This document shows, piece by piece, positions 41,249 through 48,703 of a stretch of DNA of 64,000 nucleotides. Source of the DNA: Harryflintia acetispora (GTDB lineage Bacteria > Bacillota > Clostridia > Oscillospirales > Ruminococcaceae); NCBI GenBank assembly GCA_004340125.1, contig SLUK01000002.1:1-64000 (forward strand). The letters run 5' to 3'. The translations under genes were made by a program, and so were the position numbers. The first letter of the stretch is position 1, and each line of letters starts with the position of its first letter. The notes beneath the pieces are model-generated. The model saw only the letters and a list, made by a program, of their open reading frames with translations, was not told the origin of the DNA and did no database searches.

Positions 41249-41917
41249 TTGGACAAAAATCTGATCGTCTATGACGATATCCAAAGCAACGAGGAAATCC
41301 GCACCTATATCGAGATGGCGGACCAGATGCTCAGCGCCCAGGGATTTACCGAGCATTCCTTCGCCCATGTGACCAAGGCCGCCCGGGTGGCCTTTGACAT
41401 TTTGCAGACGCTGGGCTATCCCGAGCGCACCTGCGAGCTGGCGCGGATCGCCGGGTTCATGCACGACATCGGCAACGTGATCAACCGCAATGACCACGCC
41501 CAGAGCGGCGCGCTGATGGCCTACCGCATCCTCAATAAGCTGGGGATGCCCCCGCGGGAGGTGGCAATCGTGATCGGCGCGATCGGCAACCACGACGAGG
41601 GCACCGCCGTGCCGGTGGGGGAGGTCGCCGCCGCCCTGATCCTCGCGGACAAGAGCGACGTGCGCCGCTCCCGGGTGCGCAACCAGCTGGAGGCCTCCTT
41701 CGACATCCACGACCGGGTCAACTACGCCGTCGAGCAGTCCCAGCTGATCGTGGACCTGCGCCACGAGCTCTTTTCGCTCAACCTGACCATCGACACCAAG
41801 ACCGGGACCATGCTCGACTATTTCGAGATTTTTCTCGGGCGGATGCTTCTCTGCCGCCGCGCGGCCAATTACTTCCATATGAACTTTCAATTGGTCATCA
41901 ATGGGAATGTATTGTAA
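41249..41917 (+). CDS. HD-domain phosphohydrolase
   Basis: A 222-residue protein with an HD domain. Ligands are seen as SFAHVTKAAR, GFMHDIGNVINR and IGNHDEGT, so the metal site appears complete. The N-terminal 50 residues form a short helical lead. A C-terminal region of about 60 residues has no known motif. It starts with TTG at 41249 after GGGAGAA, and TATAAT lies at about 41209. Substrate unknown; nucleotide or cyclic-dinucleotide hydrolysis is typical. Confidence 0.85.
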   Translation: MDKNLIVYDDIQSNEEIRTYIEMADQMLSAQGFTEHSFAHVTKAARVAFDILQTLGYPERTCELARIAGFMHDIGNVINRNDHAQSGALMAYRILNKLGMPPREVAIVIGAIGNHDEGTAVPVGEVAAALILADKSDVRRSRVRNQLEASFDIHDRVNYAVEQSQLIVDLRHELFSLNLTIDTKTGTMLDYFEIFLGRMLLCRRAANYFHMNFQLVINGNVL

Positions 41918-42005
41918 AAAAATTCCTTTCGTCACAATTCGATTCCAAATTCTGTAAAATTATGGTATCCTCAGGACAAATGGGACATTTGGAGGAGGAT
42001 GCCGG

Positions 42006-42212
42006 ATGGAAAACAGGAAACCGGTCTATTCGGTCTTTGGCGAGACGGTGGACGGCCGGATGTGCTACGGCTTGCAGGAGGAGGGAGGCGCGCGTTTTTG
42101 CCGCCTGAGCGATGAGCGTTTAGAGCTCGAGGCGCTGGCGGGGCTGCTCAATCGGGCCGGATGCTCGCCCATTCATTTTTCCGAAGTGGTCGAGGATTTT
42201 CGGCACAGCTGA
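42006..42212 (+). CDS. Small conserved protein (DUF6514-like)
   Basis: A 68-residue protein with the pattern YSVFGETVDGRMCYGL...CRLSDERLELEALAGLLNRAGCSPIHFSEVVED. This matches a small conserved clostridial family (DUF6514 type). GGAGG precedes the ATG. It stands alone between the HD gene and a tRNA. No function is known. Confidence 0.75.
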   Translation: MENRKPVYSVFGETVDGRMCYGLQEEGGARFCRLSDERLELEALAGLLNRAGCSPIHFSEVVEDFRHS

Positions 42213-42251
42213 GATAATTGTGAGGAAAACGGGAAAAATGAAAAAAAGAGG

Positions 42252-42280
42252 TTGACATTTTCACAGCAATGCGATAAAAT
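42252..42280 (+). promoter_or_regulatory. Promoter of tRNA-Val(GAC)
   Basis: TTGACA (42252-42257), 17-bp spacer, TAAAAT (42275-42280), about 30 bp before the tRNA. Confidence 0.75.
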
Positions 42281-42309
42281 AATATTCGCGATATTTCTCG
42301 CACAGAGAT

Positions 42310-42386
42310 GGGAGTATAGCTCAGCTGGTTAGAGTGCCTGCTTGACATGCAGGAGGTCGTTGGTTCGAGCCCAATTATTCCCACCA
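42310..42386 (+). tRNA. tRNA-Val (anticodon GAC)
   Basis: A full cloverleaf with encoded CCA. Acceptor GGGAGTA pairs with TATTCCC, the anticodon loop is TTGACAT, and the T-arm is GTTGG-TTCGAGC-CCAAT. Confidence 0.95.
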
Positions 42387-42388
42387 GG

Positions 42389-42427
42389 AAACCCGCTCAG
42401 ATGGCTTATGGCCGTTTGAGCGGGTTT
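42389..42427 (+). terminator. Terminator after tRNA-Val
   Basis: AAACCCGCTCA and TGAGCGGGTTT form an 11-bp stem; TTCGTTT follows. Confidence 0.8.
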
Positions 42428-42552
42428 TCGTTTATTCCGCCGGGAAATCCGGGGCGCTAAAGGGACGATCACGCCCAATTAGGCAAAGCGCGCCGGAACG
42501 GCCACCAGGCGGACCTGGGAGGAACAGAGCCGCCGGGACGCACAAAATGACA

Positions 42553-42585
42553 AAAAAGCTCCCCCTTTTTAAGGGGGAGCTTTTT
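42553..42585 (-). terminator. Terminator of the cold-shock gene
   Basis: A 15-bp stem (AAAAAGCTCCCCCTT with its complement, TTT loop) ending in T-runs on both strands, just after the csp stop. Confidence 0.9.
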
Positions 42586-42598
42586 ATCCTTGTTCGTC

Positions 42599-42811
42599 TT
42601 ACGCGGGGCAGACGTTGACAGCGCGCAGCTTGCCGCTGTTCTTCGGATCAGCCTCGGTCTCGAAAGTGACCTTCTGGCCCTCGTTGAGGGTCTTGAAGCC
42701 GTCGCTGACGATCGCAGAGAAATGCACGAAGACATCCTCGCCGCCCTCGTCGTTGGAGATGAAGCCAAAGCCCTTGTCCGCGTTAAACCATTTTACCGTA
42801 CCCTTATTCAT
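42599..42811 (-). CDS. csp: Cold-shock domain protein
   Basis: A 70-residue single cold-shock domain. The RNA-binding motifs are KGFGFISN (RNP1) and DVFVHFSAI (RNP2), with the start NKGTVKWFNADKGFGF. It acts as an RNA chaperone. AGGTACC-type sequence with GGAGG lies upstream of the ATG at 42811. A very strong promoter at 42971-42999 and a 130-nt leader with a long hairpin precede it, like other cold-shock mRNAs. Confidence 0.96.
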   Translation of the reverse strand: MNKGTVKWFNADKGFGFISNDEGGEDVFVHFSAIVSDGFKTLNEGQKVTFETEADPKNSGKLRAVNVCPA

Positions 42812-42885
42812 GTTAGGTACCTCCTGTTTATAAATTTCATATTCAGAGACGTACTTGGTGTGCACGGAAAAGACCGGCAACGAAA

Positions 42886-42943
42886 AACTCACATGCTTTT
42901 GTAAATCATGAAACGGACCATGACTTACAAAAACATGTGAGTT
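42886..42943 (-). promoter_or_regulatory. Long 5' leader hairpin of csp mRNA
   Basis: Arms 42886-42910 and 42919-42943 (25 nt each, 8-nt loop). In the minus-strand RNA every position pairs, since the two non-Watson-Crick positions are G-U. In the plus-strand RNA they would be C-A mismatches. It occupies the start of the csp transcript and may tune stability or translation with temperature. Confidence 0.7.
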
Positions 42944-42970
42944 CATTTGGTACATTTAGAATACATGATT

Positions 42971-42999
42971 AGTATAGCAGTTTTTAAATCTTTTGTCAA
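42971..42999 (-). promoter_or_regulatory. Consensus promoter of csp
   Basis: On the minus strand TTGACA (42994-42999), exactly 17 bp, TATACT (42971-42976). Confidence 0.85.
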
Positions 43000-43061
43000 C
43001 TGTTTTGCCCGGTGTAATATTTCGGAAGTTTTGGAAAATCCTAATGGATGAGGTGATTAAC

Positions 43062-43190
43062 ATGGCAAAACAGGGAATGAAGCGGCCTTCTCCCGCGCAC
43101 AAGCCTCCGAAAAACGAGGTGCCGCCGGTGCCTGAGCTGCAGGGAAAGCCCAAGCACACCAAGGAAAAAGCAAAGCCCATCACCGAATAA
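43062..43190 (+). CDS. Small basic conserved protein (CPC_1213-like)
   Basis: A 42-residue Pro/Lys-rich protein with MAKQGMKRPSPAHKPPKN and VPELQGKPKHTKEKAKP. It resembles small clostridial proteins of the CPC_1213 type, which share the QGMKRP start and the VPEIQGKAK pattern. GAGGTG precedes the ATG at 43062. No function is known. A 27-bp hairpin follows. Confidence 0.65.
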   Translation: MAKQGMKRPSPAHKPPKNEVPPVPELQGKPKHTKEKAKPITE

Positions 43191-43197
43191 GCCGAAA

Positions 43198-43254
43198 ATG
43201 CGCCCTTCTCAAAGTATGGCAGGCGTCGCCTGCCATACTTTGAGAAGGGCGCAT
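43198..43254. terminator. 27-bp perfect hairpin between convergent genes
   Basis: Arms 43198-43224 and 43228-43254 pair perfectly with a 3-nt loop. The middle (AAAGTAT...ATACTTTGAGAAGGGC) resembles hairpins at 2986, 45302 and 46472. It serves as a bidirectional terminator-like structure. Confidence 0.75.
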
Positions 43255-43271
43255 TCCATTGACGGAAGGCT

Positions 43272-44192
43272 TCAGCGGGGGTCCTCCACCAGCAGGACCT
43301 TCAGGATGGAATCCGGGGAGACTGAGCCGAGCAGATAGACGGTATAGGTCGAGCGTTCGCCGATGTCCGCCGCGAAGGAGACCAGCACGTCGGGGCGGGG
43401 GAAGTCGGAGGAGATGTCCTCCACCGTTTCGATGTCCGCCTCGAGCGGGGTGGGGGTGATGTAGAAGAAGTAGAGCCCCGGCCGGATGGTCTTGAAGGGG
43501 GTCGCTTCCTTGAAGCGCACGTCGGAAAAGACGGTGCGCCCGTCATAGAGGTTCATGTCCAGCGCCTGGGAGTCGTAGATGAGATTCACCACCCGCAGGC
43601 AGGAGAGGCTGCGCGAGACGTTCTGGCAGGGGATGTCGTTAATCTGCGCCAGCTCGATACCCGAGGGGGCGTTGACGATGGCGAGGGTGATGGTCTCCCC
43701 GGACTTGAAGGGGAAATTTTTGCGCAGCAGCAGGCCGTTTCCCGAGCGCACGACCACGGTGCGAAAGCCGTCCGGCACGTTGCGGTAGCCCGTCAGCTCG
43801 CCGAAGGCGAGGTTGTTCGCCATCATCCTTCCGCCCACGACCACGTTCAGAGGGGCATAGCCCACTGCCGCGTGCAGGAAGCGCACCCGGCAGTAGCCCT
43901 GCGCGGGAGGCATAATGGGCCCGGGTGCGACCGGGCGGCCGCCTTCCGGGGCGATGGGTGGTACCGGAATATCGGGGCCCGGAGCGACCGGGCGACCGCC
44001 TTCTGGAGCGATGGGCGGTACCGGAATATCGGGGCCCGGAGCGACCGGACGACCGCCCTCGGGAGCGATGGGCGGCACAGGGACGTCGGGGCCCGGAGCG
44101 ACCGGACGTCCGCCTTCGGGGGCGACGGGGGTCGTTGGAACATCCCGTGCGGCGGGCTGGGAAGAGGATGACCTGTTATTGCGATTCATCAC
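43272..44192 (-). CDS. DUF4397 protein with N-terminal Pro-rich tandem repeats
   Basis: A 306-residue protein. Residues about 20-95 hold four copies of a 19-residue repeat (APEGGRPVAPGPDIPVPPI type). The remainder is a DUF4397 domain of two beta-rich halves (RVRFLHAAVGYAPLNVVVGG; LRVVNLIYDSQALDMNLYDG). There is no signal peptide or membrane segment. GGAGGAA precedes the ATG. DUF4397 proteins occur in spore or surface contexts of clostridia, but the role is unknown. Confidence 0.82.
   Translation of the reverse strand: MMNRNNRSSSSQPAARDVPTTPVAPEGGRPVAPGPDVPVPPIAPEGGRPVAPGPDIPVPPIAPEGGRPVAPGPDIPVPPIAPEGGRPVAPGPIMPPAQGYCRVRFLHAAVGYAPLNVVVGGRMMANNLAFGELTGYRNVPDGFRTVVVRSGNGLLLRKNFPFKSGETITLAIVNAPSGIELAQINDIPCQNVSRSLSCLRVVNLIYDSQALDMNLYDGRTVFSDVRFKEATPFKTIRPGLYFFYITPTPLEADIETVEDISSDFPRPDVLVSFAADIGERSTYTVYLLGSVSPDSILKVLLVEDPR
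43910..44135 (-). repeat. 57-bp tandem repeats in the DUF4397 gene
   Basis: About four consecutive 57-bp units encode the Pro-rich 19-residue repeats. Copies two and three are almost identical at DNA level, so repeat number probably varies between strains. Confidence 0.8.
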
Positions 44193-44269
44193 GAAAGATT
44201 CCTCCTGGTCTATGTAAAAATGGTATTTGTGACCTATGTAAATCCCCGCCCGCGGGCGGGGAACGCGTA

Positions 44270-45130
44270 CTAGAACAACCGCCGGAAAAACCTGATGATC
44301 CGGAGCAGCAGGCGCCGAAGGGCGGCGAAGAGCCCCGTGCCCTGACTGCCGGAAGGGGTATCCGGCTGTGATCCTGATCCGTCTGGATTTTCCGGCGGCT
44401 GCGCGGGAGGCGTGCCCTCCGGGAAAGGCTCCTGCTGGCCCGGCTTTCCCTCTTGGGGGCCGGTGGGGGAGCCTTCGATCGGAGACAGGCCGTTGAGGCC
44501 CGCCGCCTTTATGATGGCGGCATAGTCCTTATAGGCCCAGTCGCGGTCGCACGGGCCCTTGACACCCGGACAGGTGCCGCTGCTGCCGGTGTATTGCCAC
44601 ATGCCGTATTCGCCCTGATAGTCCGGCTTCTGGGTGTAGTCGGCCAGCCAGAAGTCGTAGGCGTCCAGCCGTTCCATCTCGAGATAGAGCTTGGCAAAAT
44701 AGAAATAGGTGTAGAACATGGCATAGTAGCCGAGCCGCTCCACCTCGCTGCAAAAGGCGATTACCGTGTCGGTGATCTCCTCCTTGGTCAGTACGCTGGT
44801 CAGGCGCGAGTCCTCCACGTCAATGGCGATGGGATAGCTGATCCGGTACCCGCGGGCCAGGGCGATCGTCTCCTGCGCGGCCCGCCTGGCGGCCTGCTCG
44901 CTGCGCGCGTAGGAGTAGACGTAGAGCCCGACCTGCACGCCGGCTTTGAGCGCGTCGGTGATGGTCACCTCGAGGTTCGGGTCGGCCGCCAGCCCGCCGT
45001 CATAGCCGCACCAGCCCGCGCGCACCATGCAAAAGCGCACCCCGCTGCTGTAGACCGTCTCAAAATCGATCCTGGCGCGGGAGGTTTGATATTGTGAGAT
45101 GTCGATCCCGCTGATTGGAATCTCCTGCAA
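44270..45130 (-). CDS. Glycoside hydrolase family 25 (lysozyme-like) protein
   Basis: A 286-residue protein with a GH25 muramidase domain in residues 1-200. Catalytic elements are SGIDISQYQ near the start, PIAIDVEDSR with the acidic pair, and FWLADYTQ. A Pro/Gly/Glu-rich linker precedes a basic C-terminus LLLRIIRFFRRLF that may bind membranes. The start is TTG 45130 after AAGGA; earlier codons lack a ribosome site. No signal peptide is seen. It may degrade peptidoglycan. Confidence 0.85.
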   Translation of the reverse strand: MQEIPISGIDISQYQTSRARIDFETVYSSGVRFCMVRAGWCGYDGGLAADPNLEVTITDALKAGVQVGLYVYSYARSEQAARRAAQETIALARGYRISYPIAIDVEDSRLTSVLTKEEITDTVIAFCSEVERLGYYAMFYTYFYFAKLYLEMERLDAYDFWLADYTQKPDYQGEYGMWQYTGSSGTCPGVKGPCDRDWAYKDYAAIIKAAGLNGLSPIEGSPTGPQEGKPGQQEPFPEGTPPAQPPENPDGSGSQPDTPSGSQGTGLFAALRRLLLRIIRFFRRLF

Positions 45131-45301
45131 GCTTTCACATCCTTTTTTCTGTGTCTCCTGCGCGGTTGGCGCGCAGGGCCGGCGGATAAACTCCGGCACA
45201 CCATCCTATGCAAAGCGGTGGATTTCGGATCATAAAAAGGGATGCCGGTTTTGGCGGCGGACAGCGGGAGCCCCGGCGATCCGGGGGCCTGATGATGAAA
45301 A

Positions 45302-45332
45302 AAAGGACTGAAAGCAACGCTTTCAGTCCTTT
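45302..45332 (-). terminator. Hairpin after the DMT transporter gene
   Basis: A 14-bp stem with AAC loop (AAAGGACTGAAAGC arm), flanked by TTTGGGAAAAGGC on the plus strand. T-runs on the minus strand fit termination of the DMT transporter gene. Confidence 0.75.
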
Positions 45333-45352
45333 GGGAAAAGGCTTAAGACACG

Positions 45353-46324
45353 CTATTGCTCCAGCGGCTGCCGGGGCTCCAATGCCGGTACCTCCACGGC
45401 GTCGCTCCCGGTGCCGTCTGTGTCGTCCTCGGCGGGAGGATCGGCGGGCGGCGACTTCTTGGACTCGGAGAGGGTGATCAGGATCACGCCCGAGAGAATC
45501 AGCACGCAGCCGATAATCTTGAGCAGCGAGAGCGACTCGCCCAGTATGAGCACGCCGCAGACTATGCTCGTGATCGGCTCGAAGGTCGAGAGGATGGCCG
45601 AGGTGGACGGCCCGACGTAGAGCACGCCGAGCTGGAAGAGGGTGACCGCCCCCACCGAGGTGAGCACGGCGACAATGAAGGAATACAGCCACGCCTTGGG
45701 CGTCAGCTGGAGCACGGCGAGCTGGCCGCTCACCAGCCCGAAGAGCCCGGCGGTGATCCCCGCCACGCTGCACAGGTAGAAGGAGAGCTTGAAGTAGTAC
45801 ATATTCTTCAGCCCGGATTTATCGAGGTAGATGACGTAAAAGGACCAGAAAAATCCCGACGCGATCGCCAGGATAAAGCCCATGGCCGAGCCGCCCGAAC
45901 TCTTGTCGGCGAAGAAGAAGATCCCGGCCGTGGCGAGCACCAGCGCACAGATTTTCAAGGGGGTCATTTTTTCCTTGAAGAGGACGACGCAGGCCACCGA
46001 AATCACCAGCGGATAGACGAAGTGCAGGGTGGTGGCCATCCCGACGGAAATGTATGTATAGGAGGAGTAGAGCAGGATGGTGGTCAGCGCCGAGCCGACC
46101 ACGCCGGTGAGAAGGATTTTTTTCACTTCGCTTGGGGCGACCCGGATGGAGAGCCCCCGCCGGCGCACCAGGAAGTAGAGCACCGGCAGCGCCAGGATGG
46201 AGCGCAGGAAGGTGAGGGTGATCCCGTTGCTTCCGCCGTCGTAGGTGATCCGTCCGAGGATGGGGGTAAAGCCGAAGATGGTCGCCGAGAGGATGGTAAA
46301 AAGGATGCCCTTATACTTCTGCAA
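45353..46324 (-). CDS. EamA/DMT-family transporter
   Basis: A 323-residue membrane protein with ten predicted helices in two EamA repeats (LSATIFGFTPILGRITYDGG; AIASGFFWSFYVIYLD). The family exports metabolites or amino acids. A cytosolic tail of 35 acidic residues ends it. I start at TTG 46324 (AGGTGG 8 bp upstream), because upstream codons have no ribosome site. It appears monocistronic. Confidence 0.87.
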   Translation of the reverse strand: MQKYKGILFTILSATIFGFTPILGRITYDGGSNGITLTFLRSILALPVLYFLVRRRGLSIRVAPSEVKKILLTGVVGSALTTILLYSSYTYISVGMATTLHFVYPLVISVACVVLFKEKMTPLKICALVLATAGIFFFADKSSGGSAMGFILAIASGFFWSFYVIYLDKSGLKNMYYFKLSFYLCSVAGITAGLFGLVSGQLAVLQLTPKAWLYSFIVAVLTSVGAVTLFQLGVLYVGPSTSAILSTFEPITSIVCGVLILGESLSLLKIIGCVLILSGVILITLSESKKSPPADPPAEDDTDGTGSDAVEVPALEPRQPLEQ

Positions 46325-46471
46325 ATTGAAACCCACCTGACACTCAAATTTATCAGAATCTTTATATCTTGCGGCGCCATTGCCGCAAGATGCATTATAC
46401 AATAGCCCGCACAGGGCTGTCAATTGCGCGGCAAAGAAAAGGGGGCCCGCGGGCTTCCGGACCGCGCAAAA

Positions 46472-46502
46472 AAAGTATTGAAAGCAAAGCTTTCAATACT
46501 TT
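46472..46502 (-). repeat. Hairpin identical to the 3-kb repeat
   Basis: A 14-bp stem with AAA loop. Its central 29 nt (46473-46501) are the exact reverse complement of 2986-3014. It lies between two leftward transcription units and may be a terminator for the small paralogue pair. Confidence 0.7.
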
Positions 46503-46551
46503 GGGAGGGGCGTGGCGTTAATCCCCGGTTTTCAAAAAAGAAGCGGCGCCT

Positions 46552-46719
46552 TCAATCCTCTTTTTCGCACTCGCGAAGGGTGCGCAGATGCTCGCCGTAG
46601 AGCTGCAGCTCGCCGAGGGTGGAGATGTGCACCCCCGAGCGGCGAATCTCCTGCTGTACCGCCGCGGGCAGGGAGGCAAAGTATGCGTGCATGCGCTGGT
46701 CGTCATATTCCTTCGGCAC
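46552..46719 (-). CDS. Small protein, second of a tandem paralogue pair (55 aa)
   Basis: A 55-residue protein with GTG start at 46719, 2 bp after the stop of its neighbour. It reads VPKEYDDQRMHAYFASLPAA and then QQEIRRSG...STLGELQLYGEHL. The pattern F-x-SLP-x2-V-x3-I...S-x3-L-x2-Y-x2-L is shared with the next protein. No family known to me. Confidence 0.65.
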   Translation of the reverse strand: MPKEYDDQRMHAYFASLPAAVQQEIRRSGVHISTLGELQLYGEHLRTLRECEKED

Positions 46720-46721
46720 CT

Positions 46722-46898
46722 TCAGCGATCCCCCTGCAGCAGGTTGTCCGCATAGTTTTGCAGGCTTTCAAACGAATTGACGCTCGTCGCGCGCTGGCTG
46801 ATCATCTCGCGCACATAGTCGGGCAGGGAATTGTAAAACTGATCCGCTTCGGGTTCCTGGTCGATCAGGCTGTAAAGGTCGGGATATTTTTTGAGCAT
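46722..46898 (-). CDS. Small protein, first of a tandem paralogue pair (58 aa)
   Basis: A 58-residue protein with ATG at 46898 behind GGAGG. It contains QFYNSLPDYVREMISQRA and NSFESLQNYADNLL. This aligns by eye with the 55-residue neighbour, suggesting duplication. Function unknown; it is too short for an enzyme and probably binds a partner. Confidence 0.7.
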   Translation of the reverse strand: MLKKYPDLYSLIDQEPEADQFYNSLPDYVREMISQRATSVNSFESLQNYADNLLQGDR

Positions 46899-47047
46899 AA
46901 GGGCCTCCATTCTCCGCGCAGCGCGCGGCTGCCGCCATCTTTGCGGCGGGCGGCGCGCCGGAATCCGGGATTTTCCCACCCTTAGTTTCTGCCGTGCGGC
47001 CCTCAAAAATTCAGTTGGCGGTGATTTTTGGCGGCAGCCCCTCTTTC

Positions 47048-47076
47048 TTGACAAATTCCGGCACGCTTCGTATAAT
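47048..47076 (+). promoter_or_regulatory. Consensus promoter of the transglutaminase gene
   Basis: TTGACA (47048-47053), exactly 17 bp, TATAAT (47071-47076). Confidence 0.85.
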
Positions 47077-47112
47077 GGACAAGGTATGGAAAAGAATTTT
47101 GTTGCGTGGTGA

Positions 47113-47739
47113 TTGAATTTGCGAAAGAAAGCGGGAACCCTGCTTTTATCCTTGGCGCTCGCCCTCTCGACGGCGGCCGGCGCCTTCGCACAGGGTACGG
47201 ATGCCCAGGAAGTGCTGGACGGCGCGGAGCTGGAGCCGCAGAGCCTGCAGTCTGAGGAGCTCGGGGAACTGGTGGAAGAGACGATGGACGAGCTCTGCGA
47301 CGAGGAGATGGGCACCTACGATAAGGTGGCGGCCTGCTACGATTATCTGGTGGAGAACATGTCCTACGGCAACCAGATGCGCTACCTCAACGTGGAGGCG
47401 GGGGACACCACCTGCGCGGATATTTATTATGACTGCGGCGAGGTCGAGGGCTTTGCGGCCGTCGCGCTCACCTCCAAGGTCGGGTACTGCAACGGATACG
47501 CCTCGGCGCTGATCGTCATGCTGCGCACTTTGGGGATCGACGCGCGGCTGGTGGAGGGCGAAACCGGAAGCGCCAATGGCGGCTATGCCTACCATAAATG
47601 GGCCGAGGCCGACATCGGGGGGACCACCTACCTGTTCGACCCGCAGCTCGAGCAGGACCTCACGGCGGCCGGGCTGCCGGCCTATTCGGTCTTCTGCAAG
47701 ACCTATGGCGAGGTCGGGGACCGGTACATAAAATACTGA
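47113..47739 (+). CDS. Secreted transglutaminase-like protein
   Basis: A 208-residue exported protein with signal peptide at residues 1-26 (LLLSLALALSTAAGAFA). The transglutaminase-like triad is visible as Cys126 (GYCNGYA), His161 (YHKWAE) and Asp176 (FDPQ). Such domains act as cysteine proteases or crosslinkers in the cell envelope. The start is TTG 47113 after GGTGA. A perfect promoter and a terminator isolate the gene. Confidence 0.87.
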   Translation: MNLRKKAGTLLLSLALALSTAAGAFAQGTDAQEVLDGAELEPQSLQSEELGELVEETMDELCDEEMGTYDKVAACYDYLVENMSYGNQMRYLNVEAGDTTCADIYYDCGEVEGFAAVALTSKVGYCNGYASALIVMLRTLGIDARLVEGETGSANGGYAYHKWAEADIGGTTYLFDPQLEQDLTAAGLPAYSVFCKTYGEVGDRYIKY

Positions 47740-47746
47740 TTGATGG

Positions 47747-47784
47747 AAAAAGGGCTCCGTACTTTTCGGTACGGAGCCCTTTTT
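47747..47784. terminator. Bidirectional terminator
   Basis: A 16-bp stem (AAAAAGGGCTCCGTAC arm, 6-nt loop) between convergent genes. Confidence 0.9.
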
Positions 47785-47790
47785 GGATTT

Positions 47791-48063
47791 TCAGATGGCG
47801 ACGCTGTGCTTGACCCGGTCGCGCTCCTCGGCGCGTTTGCCGTTGTTGAAGCGGTCCAGCGTGCCCACCAGGTATCCGGTGATCCGCCGGATCCTCTCAT
47901 AGGGCACGGGCGCCAGCTTGTAGCTCAGGTTGACGTATTCGCCGTCCAGCTCGATGTCGACGGTGTCGATGGTACGCCCGGGGTTCTGAGCGCGGATGTG
48001 CGCGAGGTAGGCGTCAATTTCCTGCTGTGAAAGGCTGCCGCCTGTGATGTTGATCTGCTCCAT
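47791..48063 (-). CDS. Small NrdD-related protein
   Basis: A 90-residue protein. The C-terminal part reads ERIRRITGYLVGTLDRFNNG KRAEERDRVKH; this resembles the tail of anaerobic ribonucleotide reductases (RVxGYL...NxGKxxExxDR) but lacks the Cys finger and glycyl radical. Databases usually label such proteins as anaerobic RNR-like. Real reductase activity is not possible at this length. ATG 48063 follows GGTGG. It is probably regulated through the palindrome at 48091-48108. Confidence 0.65.
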   Translation of the reverse strand: MEQINITGGSLSQQEIDAYLAHIRAQNPGRTIDTVDIELDGEYVNLSYKLAPVPYERIRRITGYLVGTLDRFNNGKRAEERDRVKHSVAI

Positions 48064-48090
48064 ATTGTATACCACCCTTGTCTCAATTTG

Positions 48091-48108
48091 ATGGTATCAA
48101 TATACCAT
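48091..48108 (-). promoter_or_regulatory. Palindromic operator over the -10 box of the NrdD-like gene
   Basis: ATGGTAT-CAAT-ATACCAT has perfect 7-bp arms. On the minus strand TATATT inside it serves as a -10 box, with TTGCTT 17 bp upstream. A second inverted repeat (48109-48117 with 48133-48141) adjoins it. Confidence 0.5.
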
Positions 48109-48150
48109 ATATAGATTTAAAAAGCAACCGGTAATCTATATCTTGTTGCC

Positions 48151-48591
48151 CTAAACGGGAAGAGAATTTTCCAGTTCCTCTTCGGCGGCCTCTTGCGTCC
48201 CCTCGCAGGGAGCGATGGCGCGGGAGAAAAACAGGTTGTATAGGCGGATCATCGCCGCTCCGAGGACCAGACCGTTGGAGAAGTGGTTCAGGGATTTGAG
48301 CTTCTTGTCACAGGGGGAATCGAAGGAGCCCTTCACCGCCTGGCCGGTAAGATAGAAGTAGTAGAGCACCGCCGCGAGGACCAGTACGGCGGAAACCGTC
48401 TGTACGCTGAAGAGCTGGCAGGCCTCGGGGGTTTCCCGCCCTGCCGCGGCATCGGTGAGCTGCTTGCGCTGGATGAGCACGCCGTAAAAAGAAAGCGTCA
48501 CGGCGGCAATGGTGATCAAAATGAACATTGCTGCCTTGTCCAGCACCGGGAGCTGTTCTTCGAGCAGGGAATCCGCCGTCTGCTGTTCCAT
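48151..48591 (-). CDS. Membrane protein of unknown function
   Basis: A 146-residue protein with a first membrane helix at about 20-40 (AAMFILITIAAVTLSFYGVL), a second near 65-85 and a third possible near 113-125. Charged ends lie on the cytosolic side. AAGGGCGG precedes the ATG at 48591. No family recognised. It is divergent from the DUF4491 gene. Confidence 0.75.
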   Translation of the reverse strand: MEQQTADSLLEEQLPVLDKAAMFILITIAAVTLSFYGVLIQRKQLTDAAAGRETPEACQLFSVQTVSAVLVLAAVLYYFYLTGQAVKGSFDSPCDKKLKSLNHFSNGLVLGAAMIRLYNLFFSRAIAPCEGTQEAAEEELENSLPV

Positions 48592-48703
48592 AAGCCATCG
48601 CCGCCCTTTCCTGGATTTATTATCAGTGTATTCCGCTTTTAACGCCCCGGTGACGAAAAACAGGCATTGCGGGGGCATATACTTTGGCAAAGGGGGATTT
48701 GAT

